Below, one piece after another: positions 26,170-37,600 of a stretch of DNA of 64,000 nucleotides. Position 1 is the stretch's first letter. Each line of letters opens with the position of its first letter. Origin of the DNA: an uncultured Eudoraea sp. (GTDB taxonomy: Bacteria > Bacteroidota > Bacteroidia > Flavobacteriales > Flavobacteriaceae); assembly GCF_947258925.1 (NCBI RefSeq), contig NZ_CAMYKG010000036.1, positions 29,146-93,145 on the forward strand. Direction: 5' to 3'. The translations under genes were made by a program, and so were the position numbers. The notes beneath the pieces were generated by a model that did no database searches, had not been told where the DNA came from, and saw only the letters and a list, made by a program, of their open reading frames with translations.

Positions 26170-27525
26170 CTAAATTCCCAAAATAACTTTGGCTATCCAG
26201 AAATAAATCAAGATCCCGAAAATATCATTACTCGTAGTAATGAAAGGACCGGTTGCAATTGCAGGATCTATGCCTTGTTTGTCTAAAAACAAGGGAATAA
26301 ATGTTCCGACGATTCCGGCAACGATGATTACGACAACCAGGGAAATTGAAATTGCCAGTGCGGTAGGAAAATCGCCTTGCCAGAACCAGGTAAAAAATAA
26401 AAGAACTATTCCAAGGATTATACCATTGAGTGTAGCCAGGAACATTTCTTTAACAAGACGATTCCCAATGCTTCCTTTGAGGTCATCATTAGCAAGCCCC
26501 TGCACTACTATTGCACTTGATTGTACCCCAACATTACCTGCCATTGCCGCAATTAAAGGTGTAAAAAAGAATAAGATGGCATGATTGCTTATCATTTCTT
26601 CAAATCCACCCATAATGGCAGCGGCCCCAATACCCCCTAAAAGGCCTAAAAACAACCAGGGTAAACGAGCTCTTGTTAACTCCCATATACTATCATCGGC
26701 CTCAACATCCTGGGAGATACCTGCAGCCAATTGGTAATCTTTCTCAGCTTCTTCCTTTATAACATCAACGATATCATCGATAGTAATCCTGCCTACCAAA
26801 CGACCAATCTCATCCACTACGGGAATGGCTTCCAGGTCGTATTTGGACATAATTTTGGCCACTTCTTCGGGTTCTTCATTTACGGAGACCCGATCCACTT
26901 TTGGAATATAAACCTCCTTAATGGGAGATTTTGTGGAGGTTGTCAGCAAATCTTTAAGCGAGAGTCTTCCAATGAGTTTGTCATCGTCGTCCACTACATA
27001 AATAGAGTGTACCCTTGTCACATTTTCGGCCTGGGCACGCATTTCTTTAACGCAGGTAAGTACGTTCCAATTTTCATTTACTTTTACCAACTCCTTGGCC
27101 ATAAGACCACCTGCGGAATTTTCATCATATCGTAAAAGGTCTACAATAGCCTTGGCATGGTCCCGGTCCTCAATCTCCGAAATTACTTCTTCAACAATTT
27201 CTTCCGGGAGTTCCCCCACAATATCTGCTGCATCATCGGTATCCAGTTCTTCTAATTCTTCTGCGATTTCCTTGGAAGACAATCTGTTGAGAATGGCTTC
27301 CCGAACGTCGTCATCCAATTCAATCAGTACGTCGGAGGTTGTATCACTATCCAGAAGTTTGATAATATAGGTAGCGGATTCTTCGCTGAGATCATTGGCT
27401 ATTTCTGCAATATCAGCGTAGTGAAGATCTTCCAATAAAGACTTTAAATCGGAGTCCTTTCTGGCTTCTATAAGCAGTTCAATTTCCGCTAGTAGCTCAT
27501 CTGTGAGTTTAAATGGAGTCATCAC
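26170..27525 (-). CDS. mgtE: Magnesium transporter MgtE
   Basis: 451 residues, family length. Residues 1-130 are the acidic MgtE_N superhelical domain ([35 protein letters not shown]). Residues 140-260 hold two CBS domains ([23 protein letters not shown] and [26 protein letters not shown]). The C-terminal 180 residues form five membrane segments, including [23 protein letters not shown], the pore-lining region. It gates Mg2+ entry in the inner membrane by Mg2+ binding at the N and CBS domains. Its start overlaps the end of rsmA by 17 bp, indicating coupled translation. Confidence 0.96.
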   Translation of the reverse strand: MMTPFKLTDELLAEIELLIEARKDSDLKSLLEDLHYADIAEIANDLSEESATYIIKLLDSDTTSDVLIELDDDVREAILNRLSSKEIAEELEELDTDDAADIVGELPEEIVEEVISEIEDRDHAKAIVDLLRYDENSAGGLMAKELVKVNENWNVLTCVKEMRAQAENVTRVHSIYVVDDDDKLIGRLSLKDLLTTSTKSPIKEVYIPKVDRVSVNEEPEEVAKIMSKYDLEAIPVVDEIGRLVGRITIDDIVDVIKEEAEKDYQLAAGISQDVEADDSIWELTRARLPWLFLGLLGGIGAAAIMGGFEEMISNHAILFFFTPLIAAMAGNVGVQSSAIVVQGLANDDLKGSIGNRLVKEMFLATLNGIILGIVLLFFTWFWQGDFPTALAISISLVVVIIVAGIVGTFIPLFLDKQGIDPAIATGPFITTSNDIFGILIYFWIAKVILGI

Positions 27526-28369
27526 CTATCTTCTTGGTCAGCGATATAAATTGGGCAACACCCAATTCTTCGGGACGCCGGTCAAAGATAGCATCTTCTT
27601 TTAGATTATCAGATAGGTTAAATATTTTTAAGCTGTTTCTTAATGTTTTTCGCCGCTGGTTAAAACCTGTTTTAACTACCCTGAAAAACAGTTTTTCATC
27701 ACAATCCAATATAAAACCGTCTTTTCTTATTAACCTTAACACTCCCGACTCTACTTTTGGAGGAGGATCAAAAACTTCGGGATTTACCGTAAAAAGGTAT
27801 TCGGCATCATAAAATGCCTGAACTAAAACAGAAAGAATCCCATATGTTTTGTTGCCTTCTTTTGAACAAATACGCCGCGCCACTTCTTTTTGAAACATTC
27901 CTGAAAATTCAGGAACCCTGTTTCTAATCTCCAACAGCCTGAAAACAATCTGTGTAGAAATGTTGTAGGGGAAATTACCGGTTATGGCAAATGGCTCCAT
28001 ATTAAAGAGCGTTGACAGGTCGTATTTCAGGAAGTCGGCCTGTATTATCTCAAGGGAATTGTTTTGTTGTAGAATTTCTTTGTGTTCCAATTGGAAGCTA
28101 TGGTTAAGGTAAATTATTGATTCCTCATCCAGTTCCATGGCTACGAGATTCATTGGCCGCTGCAATAAATATTTTGTAAGAACCCCTGTACCGGGCCCAA
28201 TTTCGAGTACATTGCTATAGCCATTCATTGAAAGTGTATCCGCGATTTTTCTGGCAATTTCTTCATCTTTAAGAAAGTGCTGCCCAAGGTATTTTTTAGC
28301 TTTTACCGGACGCTCTGTTTGACGCGTATTTTTTTTAAAAGAATGGTGTTTTTTGCGTTTTTTGGCCAT
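27509..28369 (-). CDS. rsmA: 16S rRNA (adenine1518/1519-N6)-dimethyltransferase
   Basis: 286 residues. The SAM-binding motif [17 protein letters not shown] is near residue 60, and the adenine-methylase motif NFPYNIS near 133. [20 protein letters not shown] is the family's RNA-binding N-terminus, preceded by a basic [11 protein letters not shown] tail. It dimethylates the two loop adenines of helix 45 in late 30S assembly; loss gives kasugamycin resistance. It starts 3 bp after the DUF4286-GGCT gene and overlaps mgtE by 17 bp, so all three form an operon. Confidence 0.96.
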   Translation of the reverse strand: MAKKRKKHHSFKKNTRQTERPVKAKKYLGQHFLKDEEIARKIADTLSMNGYSNVLEIGPGTGVLTKYLLQRPMNLVAMELDEESIIYLNHSFQLEHKEILQQNNSLEIIQADFLKYDLSTLFNMEPFAITGNFPYNISTQIVFRLLEIRNRVPEFSGMFQKEVARRICSKEGNKTYGILSVLVQAFYDAEYLFTVNPEVFDPPPKVESGVLRLIRKDGFILDCDEKLFFRVVKTGFNQRRKTLRNSLKIFNLSDNLKEDAIFDRRPEELGVAQFISLTKKIGDDSI

Positions 28370-28372
28370 TGT

Positions 28373-29020
28373 CTAGTTCGATTGTGGAGCAGAACTTATG
28401 TAGGCCCATGCACTTTTGCCAGAGTTGAGGGTTACTTTGATTCTTTTATAGGCCGGGCCCTCGTATTTATCAACATCCAAAATTTCTTTATTACTACACA
28501 TATAGACTCTGCCATTGACAAAATCCGTTGGAATGTCAGAATTTTGCATTACCGGATATATGCCAACTACTTTTTCATCTGATAATTTATATCCTGAAAG
28601 CGTATCACTAAAACCGGAAAGTGTTCTTGAAAAAACAGTTAACTGTATATCTTCCTGCTGCAGCGTTCCATATGTAAAAAGGTATTCAGTAGCATTAAGT
28701 CTATGTGCACTATATTCCTCGATTACAGCCAGTTCTGTCCTGAAAGCCACAAATTTATTTCCAAATAGCTTCGTTGCCTGTTCACGCATTATTTCGGCAT
28801 CCTCGGCGTAATATTGATCTAGAATTTCTCTGTTTTCTGCCGTATACTGTATTGAATACGTAATGCCTCCCATTTCCTCTTCCACCAGAACTCTGGCCAT
28901 TTTAGCTTTTAGGAATTTGCCTGTCTCCAAAACCTCAGGAATGTGCTTTGTGCGCATCCATTCTAACCATTTTTCGTGAACAGAATCATCTATATTAACG
29001 GTGACATTGTAGATAATCAT
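28373..29020 (-). CDS. DUF4286 domain fused to a gamma-glutamylcyclotransferase-like domain
   Basis: 215 residues with two parts. Residues 1-100 are a DUF4286 ferredoxin-like domain (MIIYNVTVNIDDSVHEKWLEWM, then KMARVLVEEEMGGITYSIQY, then KFVAFRTELAVI). DUF4286 genes of this length usually stand alone next to rsmA. Residues 112-215 continue in frame as a GGCT/AIG2-like domain: YLFTYGTLQQEDIQ (the YG(S/T)L glycine loop), LSGYKLSDEKVVGIYPVM and VDKYEGPAYKRIKV, the YEGxxYxR signature. GGCT-like enzymes act on gamma-glutamyl peptides or amines. What the fusion does is unknown. Confidence 0.8.
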   Translation of the reverse strand: MIIYNVTVNIDDSVHEKWLEWMRTKHIPEVLETGKFLKAKMARVLVEEEMGGITYSIQYTAENREILDQYYAEDAEIMREQATKLFGNKFVAFRTELAVIEEYSAHRLNATEYLFTYGTLQQEDIQLTVFSRTLSGFSDTLSGYKLSDEKVVGIYPVMQNSDIPTDFVNGRVYMCSNKEILDVDKYEGPAYKRIKVTLNSGKSAWAYISSAPQSN

Positions 29021-29052
29021 AAATCAAGTATTATAAGTGAGTGTATCCAAAA

Positions 29053-30837
29053 TTAGTTAATACTGTCACCGCGTAATATTCGGAAATTTTTACGTGCCTG
29101 GGGAAAGTAATAGCTGTCCTGATAATTATAAATTATTTTCTCGTAATGTTCTTTGGCTTTTTCGGGTTCATTTAAAATGTTCTTGTAGAGTTCAGCGAGC
29201 GCAAAATGAGCATCATCGGCCAGAATATCATTTCCATAAAATTCAACAATTTTAAGATAGTTAAATTCCGCAGCCTCATAATTCTTGATAAGAACTAAAA
29301 GTTCCCCTTGTTTTAAAAGCGCCTCATCTTCTATTTTTTCTCCTTTGTGGTTGATAAGAATATCATCGAAAACTTTGATTGCTTCATCAATGTTCTGCTG
29401 ATAAGAAAGCAGATCTGCCCTTGCATATTTCTTTAATGCGGTCTGGGTTGAATCTTCCAATGAATTATCTGAAATTAAAAGGCTTAACTGCATGGCATCG
29501 TTTGCAATAAGCTGTGAAGTTGAGCTTCTTAATACCTTTAACTGCGTAAATGCCCAATCAAAATCGCCCTTGTAAAAACTGGTCTGCGCTACTTTGAATC
29601 GGGCATCCTGACCTAAAACATCATTTTTCAAACTCTTTTGAACCTGAGAAAAATTGATTAATGCTTCGTTGAATTTCTGATTAAAAACAAGGATATCTCC
29701 AAGAGCAAGTTTTATATAAGCCTGGCTAAAGCGTTCCAGTGGAAGTTCCAAACATCTCTTGAGCATGGTGATTGCCTCTTCTGGCTTAGCTTTTTTAAAG
29801 GTCAGGAAATTTGCGTAGGCAATTTGTAATTGCAGGGTGTTGTTTTCATATCCGTAAACATCTATTAAAGATTCGAATTGCCTTTCTACTTCATCCAGTT
29901 GCCTTGTATTTGCATCCATCAATTTAATATCGATAAGGTTGAGGCGCGCGTTAAGTTTAATTATAGGATCATTTGAGTTCTTATCAATGTAGGTATAAAT
30001 TGAAATCGCATCTTCAATAGCTTTGTCTTCCAGGGCAATATCGCCAAGAGCGATCAAACGCTGAAGTGTAAAAGCTCCAGATCTTTTATAGATGGCTTTT
30101 TCCTGATTGAAGGCACTGCTGTATTGTCTTTGTTGTACAAACAGCCAACTCAGGATTTCATTCCAAAGGATATCCGGATTTTTTTGAGCCTTTAGCAGGA
30201 GTATTTTTTTGAGCTTTAGGTTATTTGGATTCTCAGGGTCTGAGGTAATAAAATTATCAAGATTTCGAAGTACGTTTGTCTGAGTAGCCTTACCTGCAGA
30301 AATTAGTTCCAGATAGGAGTTATACATCCGCTCAATATCTCCCTGTTCCCCATAAATGCGGGCCATTTGAAAATTATAATCTAATTGCGGATTTAGCTCC
30401 ATAGCCTTGGAGTAAGCCTTGAGGGCATAGTCTAACAAGGCATAGCGCTGAAATCTGAATCCTATTCCATAGCCATAATTTGGATTCTCTTCTATTTTTG
30501 AAAGTGCGATTTCATAATTCTCTTTGGCCTTTTCGGTCTGGTCCTGAAGGAGGTAATTATACCCCAATTCAATATAAATGGTAGGGTAAGGGTTACCTAA
30601 TTCTATTTTCCTTAAGAGAAAAGCCTGGGCTTCCTCATACTTTTCCAATTGCTGGTAACAGGCAATTAAACCTTCGGCATAATCAGTACGCCTGGGATTT
30701 TTTTCAACCAGATTTTTATAAAAGACTTCAGCTTTCTTAAACTCACCATCATTAAAATATTGCTTCGCCAGGAAATCTTCCTGTGCAGCACAATAGGAGG
30801 TGCAGATTAAACCAATAAATAATAAGGCAAATCTCAT
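29053..30837 (-). CDS. Tetratricopeptide repeat protein, exported
   Basis: 594 residues. The signal peptide MRFALLFIGLICTSYCAAQ is followed by many helical repeats. TPR consensus is clear in AKQYFNDGEFKKAEVFYKNLVEKNP, YIELGYNYLLQDQTEKAKENYEIAL and ADDAHFALAELYKNILNEPEKAKEHYEKII. A periplasmic scaffold or adaptor role is likely, but no partner is evident. It is 32 bp upstream of the DUF4286-GGCT gene and may lead the rsmA-mgtE operon. A TAAATTTG box stands just before the start codon. Confidence 0.85.
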   Translation of the reverse strand: MRFALLFIGLICTSYCAAQEDFLAKQYFNDGEFKKAEVFYKNLVEKNPRRTDYAEGLIACYQQLEKYEEAQAFLLRKIELGNPYPTIYIELGYNYLLQDQTEKAKENYEIALSKIEENPNYGYGIGFRFQRYALLDYALKAYSKAMELNPQLDYNFQMARIYGEQGDIERMYNSYLELISAGKATQTNVLRNLDNFITSDPENPNNLKLKKILLLKAQKNPDILWNEILSWLFVQQRQYSSAFNQEKAIYKRSGAFTLQRLIALGDIALEDKAIEDAISIYTYIDKNSNDPIIKLNARLNLIDIKLMDANTRQLDEVERQFESLIDVYGYENNTLQLQIAYANFLTFKKAKPEEAITMLKRCLELPLERFSQAYIKLALGDILVFNQKFNEALINFSQVQKSLKNDVLGQDARFKVAQTSFYKGDFDWAFTQLKVLRSSTSQLIANDAMQLSLLISDNSLEDSTQTALKKYARADLLSYQQNIDEAIKVFDDILINHKGEKIEDEALLKQGELLVLIKNYEAAEFNYLKIVEFYGNDILADDAHFALAELYKNILNEPEKAKEHYEKIIYNYQDSYYFPQARKNFRILRGDSIN

Positions 30838-30850
30838 ATTGGAAATTTAT

Positions 30851-30885
30851 CAAATTTAACCAAGCTCTTTAAAAAACACTGTCAA
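30851..30885 (-). promoter_or_regulatory. Candidate promoter of the TPR-rsmA-mgtE operon
   Basis: The minus strand carries a perfect -7 box TAAATTTG (30851-30858) and a TTTG at 30882-30885. The spacing of about 24 bp is slightly longer than usual. The -7 box is only 13 bp from the start codon, so the leader would be very short. Confidence 0.4.
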
Positions 30886-30991
30886 AGAAAGCATAATATC
30901 GCTGAATTGAACTTTTCCCCAATCAGATAGGATACCAATTTAAATTCCAGATCATGGATATTCCCGTAATGGGTTTATCTGCTAAAACCAA

Positions 30992-32263
30992 CTATTCTAT
31001 CCTGCTAAAGCCTGTGTAAGGGACCAGAATATCAGGAATGTCTATTCCATCTGCAGTTTGGTAATTTTCCAGGATGCCCGCTAAAACCCTTGGCAAAGCC
31101 AGGGAGCTGCCATTTAAGGTGTGTACCAGTTGCGTTTTATTGTTTTCATCCCGGTAGCGAAGTTTTAATCTATTTGCCTGAAACGTCTCAAAATTTGAAA
31201 CGGAACTTATTTCTAACCAACGGTCCTGAGCTGTTGAAAACACTTCAAAATCATAGGTAAGGGCTGAAGTAAAACCGAGGTCGCCACCGCATAGCCGTAG
31301 TACACGGAATGGTAATTTTAATTCCCTTAATATATTTTTTACATGTTCTACCATGGCATCAAGCGCCTGGTAAGAATTATCTGGATGTTCCACCCGCACT
31401 ATTTCAACTTTATCAAACTGATGCAAACGGTTGAGTCCTCTTACGTGTGCACCATAACTTCCGGCTTCGCGACGGAAACATGGGGTATAACCGGTGTAGG
31501 AAATAGGGAGACTATTCTTGTCCAGGATATTTCCTCTAAGTACATTGGTAATAGGTACTTCAGCGGTTGGTATCAGGTAGAGATCTTCTTCCGTAACATG
31601 GTACATTTGCCCTTCCTTATCCGGGAGTTGCCCTGTCCCGTATCCTGAGGTCTCATTCACCAAAAGGGGTACCTGCATTTCGATATAACCTGCCTCGGTG
31701 TTTTTATCCAAAAAATAGGAAATTAAAGCACGTTGCAGTCGGGCACCTTTACCTTTATAAACCGGAAACCCGGCACCGGTGATTTTAGCACCCAGTTCAA
31801 AATCTATAATATCATATTTTTTAGCCAACTCCCAATGTGGTTTAGCCTCTTCTCCTAATTCTGGGATGTTCCCTTCTCTGAATACTTCTTCATTATCCTC
31901 TTCATCACTTCCCGCCGGAACAGATTCATGCGGGACATTTGGAATTTGATAAAGTGCTTCCTCCAAGTCAGCTGCAATGGTATTCAGCTTTTCGGTAAGT
32001 CTTTTAGATTCTTCTTTTAGCTGTGCGGTTTTTTGTTTTATCTGGTTTGCTTCCTCAGTTTTTCCACTTTTGTAAAGCATGCCTATCTCTTTGGAAAGCT
32101 TATTTCCTTCTGCCAGGGTGTTATCTAAATCTGTTTGCAGGGATCGCCTTTTTTCATCAAGGCTGAGGACCTTGTCCATATGAATTTCCGCATCAAAATT
32201 CCGCTTTTTTAAAGCTTGGATAATCTGATCCTTATTTGTTCGTAAAGCTTGTAACTGCAACAT
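30992..32263 (-). CDS. serS: Seryl-tRNA synthetase
   Basis: 423 residues, class II. The N-terminal 100 residues form the tRNA-binding coiled coil (rich in K, E and L around LDEKRRSLQTDLDNTLAEGN). Motif 2 is CFRREAGSYGAHVRGLNRLH near residue 265. TAEVPITNVLRG near 233 and the serine-binding motif 3 TLNGSSLALPRVLAGILENYQ near 383 complete the active site. It charges tRNA-Ser in the cytoplasm. Single gene, 154 bp downstream of which the TPR gene begins; no clear terminator follows it. Confidence 0.97.
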   Translation of the reverse strand: MLQLQALRTNKDQIIQALKKRNFDAEIHMDKVLSLDEKRRSLQTDLDNTLAEGNKLSKEIGMLYKSGKTEEANQIKQKTAQLKEESKRLTEKLNTIAADLEEALYQIPNVPHESVPAGSDEEDNEEVFREGNIPELGEEAKPHWELAKKYDIIDFELGAKITGAGFPVYKGKGARLQRALISYFLDKNTEAGYIEMQVPLLVNETSGYGTGQLPDKEGQMYHVTEEDLYLIPTAEVPITNVLRGNILDKNSLPISYTGYTPCFRREAGSYGAHVRGLNRLHQFDKVEIVRVEHPDNSYQALDAMVEHVKNILRELKLPFRVLRLCGGDLGFTSALTYDFEVFSTAQDRWLEISSVSNFETFQANRLKLRYRDENNKTQLVHTLNGSSLALPRVLAGILENYQTADGIDIPDILVPYTGFSRIE

Positions 32264-32380
32264 GTTTAGCTGATTTAAGGCGTAAATTTAGGGTTAATTG
32301 ATTAATGTATCAATTTGAAGCGTCAACAATTTTTTAATAGTTTGATATTTCATTATCTCGGCTATACCAGCACTTAATTA

Positions 32381-33718
32381 TTAATTTGCCTGGAGTTTAG
32401 TTTTTGTTTCCTCAGAGGGCAAGATCCAGTTATGATGCCTGAGATGATACCAGCGTTCTGCTGCGAGATCTACCTCAGGATCTATAAAAGGTCTTAGTTT
32501 GTCATTATTTATTCGTACCCTGGAATTTACATATACCGAAATACTTGAACCATCTTCAGAATAGATTTTTTTAAGCCGTTGTGCAAACTGCCAAATGAAA
32601 TCGGGATATGCAGCAACCCTTCCTTTTTGTTTTTTAGTAAGGTACTCATTGAGATTTACATTAATGATTTGACCGGTATCATTATTTACTACTTTAAAAC
32701 TGATTACACCGGACCTGGTCCTCAGCATCATCCTCCAGCTTAATCTATGCCCCTCCTCGGTCCATAGAACATCATCTTTAAAAAAATGATGTCGTATGGG
32801 TAGAATTAGTTGTATTGCAAAGTAAATTCCAAATCCAGCTAAAATAAGGTTTCGGTTATCAGGGATAATGATTTCAGAAGATTCGGGTATGGGTTTATTT
32901 TTAAAGAAAATACGCCTGATAGTTTCGGGTTTAAAAAAGAAAACGGTAAAAGCAAGGGCTAAGTAGGGGAAGATCCCTATTTGAAATACGATAGAATTGA
33001 ATAAGTGAAAGAAAATTGCGGCTGCAAAAGCTATCTTTCTGCTGGGTTTCCACAAAAGTGCCGGTATAATAAGTAAATCAAACAATATGCCCATTACAGA
33101 AATAAACTTATGCATCCATGATTCCTGCAACAAGTCACCTATTAACCAATAATGTGCTTTGTTTTTCATCAGGATTTCGACAAAACTAAAATCAAGCCAA
33201 TCGGCATATAACTTGGCCAGGGCCGCATAGGTGTACACTATGAAAAGCTGGAAGATAACAATCCATCTAACGTAATTGTACATTCCCTCACTTTTGAGTT
33301 TAGGGTTAGCCCTGGCATCTAATGAATATGACCGGTTGGCGGGTAAAAAACACATTATCAGCGAGATGAGCACCAATAAGTAATAGTGGTTGTTGTATGA
33401 TGTTTTTTGCATCAGGTAAACCGATGTCCAGAGAATTGTAAATGAAATAATACTTAAGCTGTATTTATAACCCAGAGTAATAAAAATTCCCAGGGTACCC
33501 ATGATAAAAAAGTAAATATACATCCCCGGACCTGGTAAAGGCTGTAACCATTCAAATCCAATAAATGTAAAGGTGAAAGAAGGCTCAATCATAGTCCTCC
33601 GAACCCATCCTGTTAGGATAGCACCATAGGATTCAAGACTAATAAGAATACCGAAAAATATACGAAAAAGTATAAGCTGACTGTTGTCTATTCTTTTAAA
33701 TAAAAAGGGATTAAGCAT
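32381..33718 (-). CDS. HTTM-domain (vitamin K-dependent gamma-carboxylase-like) membrane protein
   Basis: 445 residues. Residues 1-280 contain about seven hydrophobic segments, starting with LILFRIFFGILISLESYGAIL. VYTYAALAKLYADWLDFSF near residue 160 matches the region of the catalytic lysine in gamma-glutamyl carboxylase. The last 150 residues are a soluble domain (HRLSWRMMLRTRSGVISFKVVN) seen in bacterial VKGC homologues. Bacterial members have not been shown to carboxylate proteins in most cases, so the function is open. Its ATG abuts the stop of ribF with no gap, so the two are probably translationally coupled. Confidence 0.82.
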   Translation of the reverse strand: MLNPFLFKRIDNSQLILFRIFFGILISLESYGAILTGWVRRTMIEPSFTFTFIGFEWLQPLPGPGMYIYFFIMGTLGIFITLGYKYSLSIISFTILWTSVYLMQKTSYNNHYYLLVLISLIMCFLPANRSYSLDARANPKLKSEGMYNYVRWIVIFQLFIVYTYAALAKLYADWLDFSFVEILMKNKAHYWLIGDLLQESWMHKFISVMGILFDLLIIPALLWKPSRKIAFAAAIFFHLFNSIVFQIGIFPYLALAFTVFFFKPETIRRIFFKNKPIPESSEIIIPDNRNLILAGFGIYFAIQLILPIRHHFFKDDVLWTEEGHRLSWRMMLRTRSGVISFKVVNNDTGQIINVNLNEYLTKKQKGRVAAYPDFIWQFAQRLKKIYSEDGSSISVYVNSRVRINNDKLRPFIDPEVDLAAERWYHLRHHNWILPSEETKTKLQAN

Positions 33719-34645
33719 CTAAGCTGAAATTAAGCTAAGTGAGGTTTCTTTATCCTTAAGTAACTGCGTTTTGAGTTCCTCCAGCGAATTAAATTTGTGT
33801 TCATCGCGGATTCTTTCCAGGATATCAACCTGGATATTTTGTCCATATAAATCGTCCCTAAAATCAAAAAAGTGGATTTCAATGCTCTTTGAGGAACCAT
33901 CTACAGTAGGATTGAAGCCAATGTTCATCATCCCGTAATATAACTTTTCATTTAGGATGCTTTTTACCACGTAAACCCCATTTTTAGGAATAAGTTTGTA
34001 GTCCTCTTCAATGGACAAATTAGCTGTGGGAAAGTCTAATTGTCGCCCCAGGCCTTTGCCTTTTTCTACCTTCCCGGTGAGCATGTAATGATATCCCAGG
34101 TATTTATTGGCAGTCTTCATATCGCCTTTATTCAGGGCCTTCCTAATTTTTGTAGAACTTACTGATACGTCATCAATTTCCTGCGCTGCAATTTCTTCTA
34201 CTTCAAAATTTAATGTAGTCCCATAAGCGATTAGGTCCTGAATATTTGCATTCCTGTTGCGGCCAAAGCGGTGATCATACCCGATGATTATCTTCTTTGT
34301 CTTTAATTCATTTACCAAAATATCTCTTACAAATTCTATGGAAGATAGTCGTGAGAATTCAGCCGTAAAGGGATGGATAATTAAACAATCCAAGCCTATT
34401 AACTCCAAAATTTTAACTTTTTCCTGAATGGTATTCAGCAGTTTTATTTGGGTATCTTTTTGCAAAACCATCCTGGGATGAGGGAAAAAAGTAAGCACTG
34501 TAGACTGCAGACCAGATTTTTTGGCATCATTTATGAGGCGTTCTAATATTTTCCTGTGACCTATGTGAACACCATCAAAAGTACCTATGGTAATAGCAGT
34601 AGATTGCTTTTTATCGTAATTGGAAATGCTTTGAACTGTGACCAC
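33719..34645 (-). CDS. ribF: Bifunctional riboflavin kinase / FAD synthetase
   Basis: Makes FMN and then FAD in the cytoplasm. 308 residues. The N-terminal adenylyltransferase has TIGTFDGVHIGHRKIL (residues 20-35) and IIGYDHRFGRNRNANI near 115. The C-terminal kinase has GKVEKGKGLGRQLDFPTANL near 190, NGVYVVKSILN and a closing FDFRDDLYGQNIQVDILERIRDEHKF. Gene order ribF-HTTM with zero spacing. It diverges from the large protease gene, only 47 bp away. Confidence 0.95.
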   Translation of the reverse strand: MVTVQSISNYDKKQSTAITIGTFDGVHIGHRKILERLINDAKKSGLQSTVLTFFPHPRMVLQKDTQIKLLNTIQEKVKILELIGLDCLIIHPFTAEFSRLSSIEFVRDILVNELKTKKIIIGYDHRFGRNRNANIQDLIAYGTTLNFEVEEIAAQEIDDVSVSSTKIRKALNKGDMKTANKYLGYHYMLTGKVEKGKGLGRQLDFPTANLSIEEDYKLIPKNGVYVVKSILNEKLYYGMMNIGFNPTVDGSSKSIEIHFFDFRDDLYGQNIQVDILERIRDEHKFNSLEELKTQLLKDKETSLSLISA

Positions 34646-34692
34646 ACAAATAAAATAATAAAAAGGCTTATTTTTAAAGTTTTAAAAATCCC

Positions 34693-37600
34693 TTGATGTT
34701 AACAAAACTACGTCTTGTTTTATCAATTACCATAATTTTTCTTTCCTTTTACGGATCTGGGCAATCCAAATATTGGCAACAGGAGATATCAGCCAATGAG
34801 ATTACTTCAGCCTCTATTGCAAAGAGGGATATTGCTAAGGTAAAAATATTTGAACTGGACCGGGCATATTTTGATGAAGAACTTGTTTCCATATCCCAGC
34901 CCCGGAAAAGGCCTGGAATCGTCTATTTTCCAGATGTCCAGGGGAAACTTAAGGGATTCAGGATCTCGGAGAATTCAGTCTTTGCCCCTGAATTGGCAAA
35001 AAAATACCCGGGTATAAAGTCTTATTCAGGGTATAGTCTGGATGGAAGCAAAGATCTTATTCGCTTCAGTGTTTCACATAAAGGGGTTCAGAGTATGATT
35101 GTTCACGCGGGGAGCGACAGGACAACATTCATGGAGAAAGTGTCGGAAACAGGCAGTACTTATGTGGTTTATGACCGAAGCTTAAGCGCAAAGGTGGATA
35201 ACGACTTTATTTGCTACACCCAATCCATAATTGAGAAAAATTCCGATGATTTAGCTTTAAAACTGGTAGATGATCAGGTACTCAGGAAATACAGAATTGC
35301 AATATCTGCTACCGGTGAATATACAGAATTCCATGGTGGCACAGTGGTAGATGCACTAGCTGCAATTAATGCAACCCTTACAAGGGTGAATCAGGTTTTT
35401 GAAACGGATTTGGGGGTTAATTTAGAATTGATTGGGAATACAGATCTCGTGATCTATACAGACCCGGATACCGATCCATATGGAGGAAACTTGAATTCTG
35501 AAGTACAAAATACTCTTACTGCCACAATTGGTGAAGCAAATTATGATGTTGGTCATCTGTTCCATGAGGATATTGATGGAGGTAATGCCGGATTTATAGG
35601 CTCGGTTTGTATAGATAATCAGAAAGGAAGCGGGTATGCCGCAGCCGAAAATCCACAGGGTGATGTGTATGACCTCGATTATGTGGCACATGAATTGGGG
35701 CATCAATTTGGGGCTAATCATACCTGGTCCTTTGAATCTGAAGGCACTCAAGTACAGGCAGAACCAGGCACTGGCAGCACCATCATGGGATACGCAGGAA
35801 TAATACAAGGACAAAACGTGGCCCCGAATGGGGATGATTATTTTCATTATTACAGTATATTTCAAATCATAGAATATCTTAAAACTACCAGTTGTGGGGA
35901 ACTAACACCACTAACCAACAGTCCTCCGGTTATTAATTCCATAGGGGATCATATAATTCCAAAAGGAACAGCATTTGTTTTGCAAGGGAATGCTACGGAT
36001 CCCGATATGGGTGACATACTAACTTATACATGGGAACAGATAGATGACGGTGTAGTAACCACAGAAAGCTTCGGGCCCGATAATCCAAGTGGAGCAAATT
36101 TCAGATCGCTCAGACCTACGACAGATCCTGATCGATATTTTCCAAAGTTATCAGAGGTAATACAGGGAAATCTCACTCAGACAAGTCCGGTTATAAATTC
36201 AGCCTGGGAAACGGTTTCCAATGTGGAACGCGAAATGAATTTTGCTTTAACCGTAAGAGATAATGCCGCGGGTGGGGGGCAGGTTTCATCTGAGCTGGTA
36301 AAACTAAATGTTATTAATGGCGCAGGACCATTTGTCGTTACCTCACAAAATTTGGCTGCTACATACACTGCAGGATCTGTTCAAACAATTAGCTGGGATG
36401 TTGCCAACACCGACAGATCACCAATAAATTGCCAGGAAGTAGACATATTTCTGTCTACAGACGGAGGCCAAAGTTTTCCAATACAGTTGGCAGTTGCTGT
36501 CCCAAACGATGGTAACCAGGATGTTATTATCCCGGGTAATAGCACCACAACAGCACGTATAATGGTTAAAGGTGCAGACAACGTTTTTTTTAGTATAAAT
36601 TCTACTGATTTTAGTATTGAAGATTCTGAAATAGTCCTGAGTTTTGCCGATCTTGAGTATGAGGTTTGTGAACCCAGCGACCTTATTGTACCATTTATTT
36701 ATGAAACGTATTTAGGGTTTAGTGAAGAAGTTACATTTAGCGTACAAGGGATGCCGGCCGGACTTACCGCTCTATTCACGCCACCAACGGCGACCGTTAA
36801 CAATACACCGGTTTCCATAATTTTTTCAAATACAGATCTTGTGATTCCGGGAACCTATCCGGTAACAGTCACTGCCACTTCACCAGGTATTACAAAGGAT
36901 ATACCTATTAGTATTACGATTAATAATGCCAGTTTCCCTGATGTAATCTTGCAGTCTCCTTCAGATATGGAAACAGAAGTTAGTCCACAGCAACTTTTTG
37001 TATGGGAAGCCAATGAGCAGTATTCAGCTTATGATATAGAAATTGCCACGGATGTACTTTTCACGACAGTGGTTGAATCTGCCAGTGATATAATTTTTAA
37101 TAACTATCTGCCTCAAAACTTGGAAGATGAAACAACTTATTATTGGCGGATAAAACCAAAAAATTCTTGTGGAGAAGGTACTTTTGGTGCGCCATTTAGT
37201 TTCACGACTGTAACCATAAGTTGCGATATGGAAGTAGCCAATGACCTTCCCGTAGAAATATCTTCAATTGGTACACCCTTAGTAACCTCTACCATCACCA
37301 TCTTAAATGATTTACCAATTACAGATGTGAACGTAACCCTTGAATTGCAACATACTTTTCTGGCAGATTTAGTAATCAGTCTAACCTCACCCCAGGGGAC
37401 GGTGGTGGTGTTGACTTCCAATTCCTGTGGGGAACTGGAAAATATTGATGCGGTATTTGATGATGATGGAGATCCTTTTATATGCAGTGGTGGTAACGCA
37501 GCAATTAGTGGTACAGTAAGGCCCCTTGGTTCACTGGCATCCTTCAATGGGGAATCTTCTTTTGGGGAATGGACCTTAACTGTTTTTGATACGGCTCCAG

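Noticed and set aside
26731..27370. Plus-strand open frames opposite mgtE
   Set aside because: They lie fully within a gene with clear MgtE domains and have no motif of their own.
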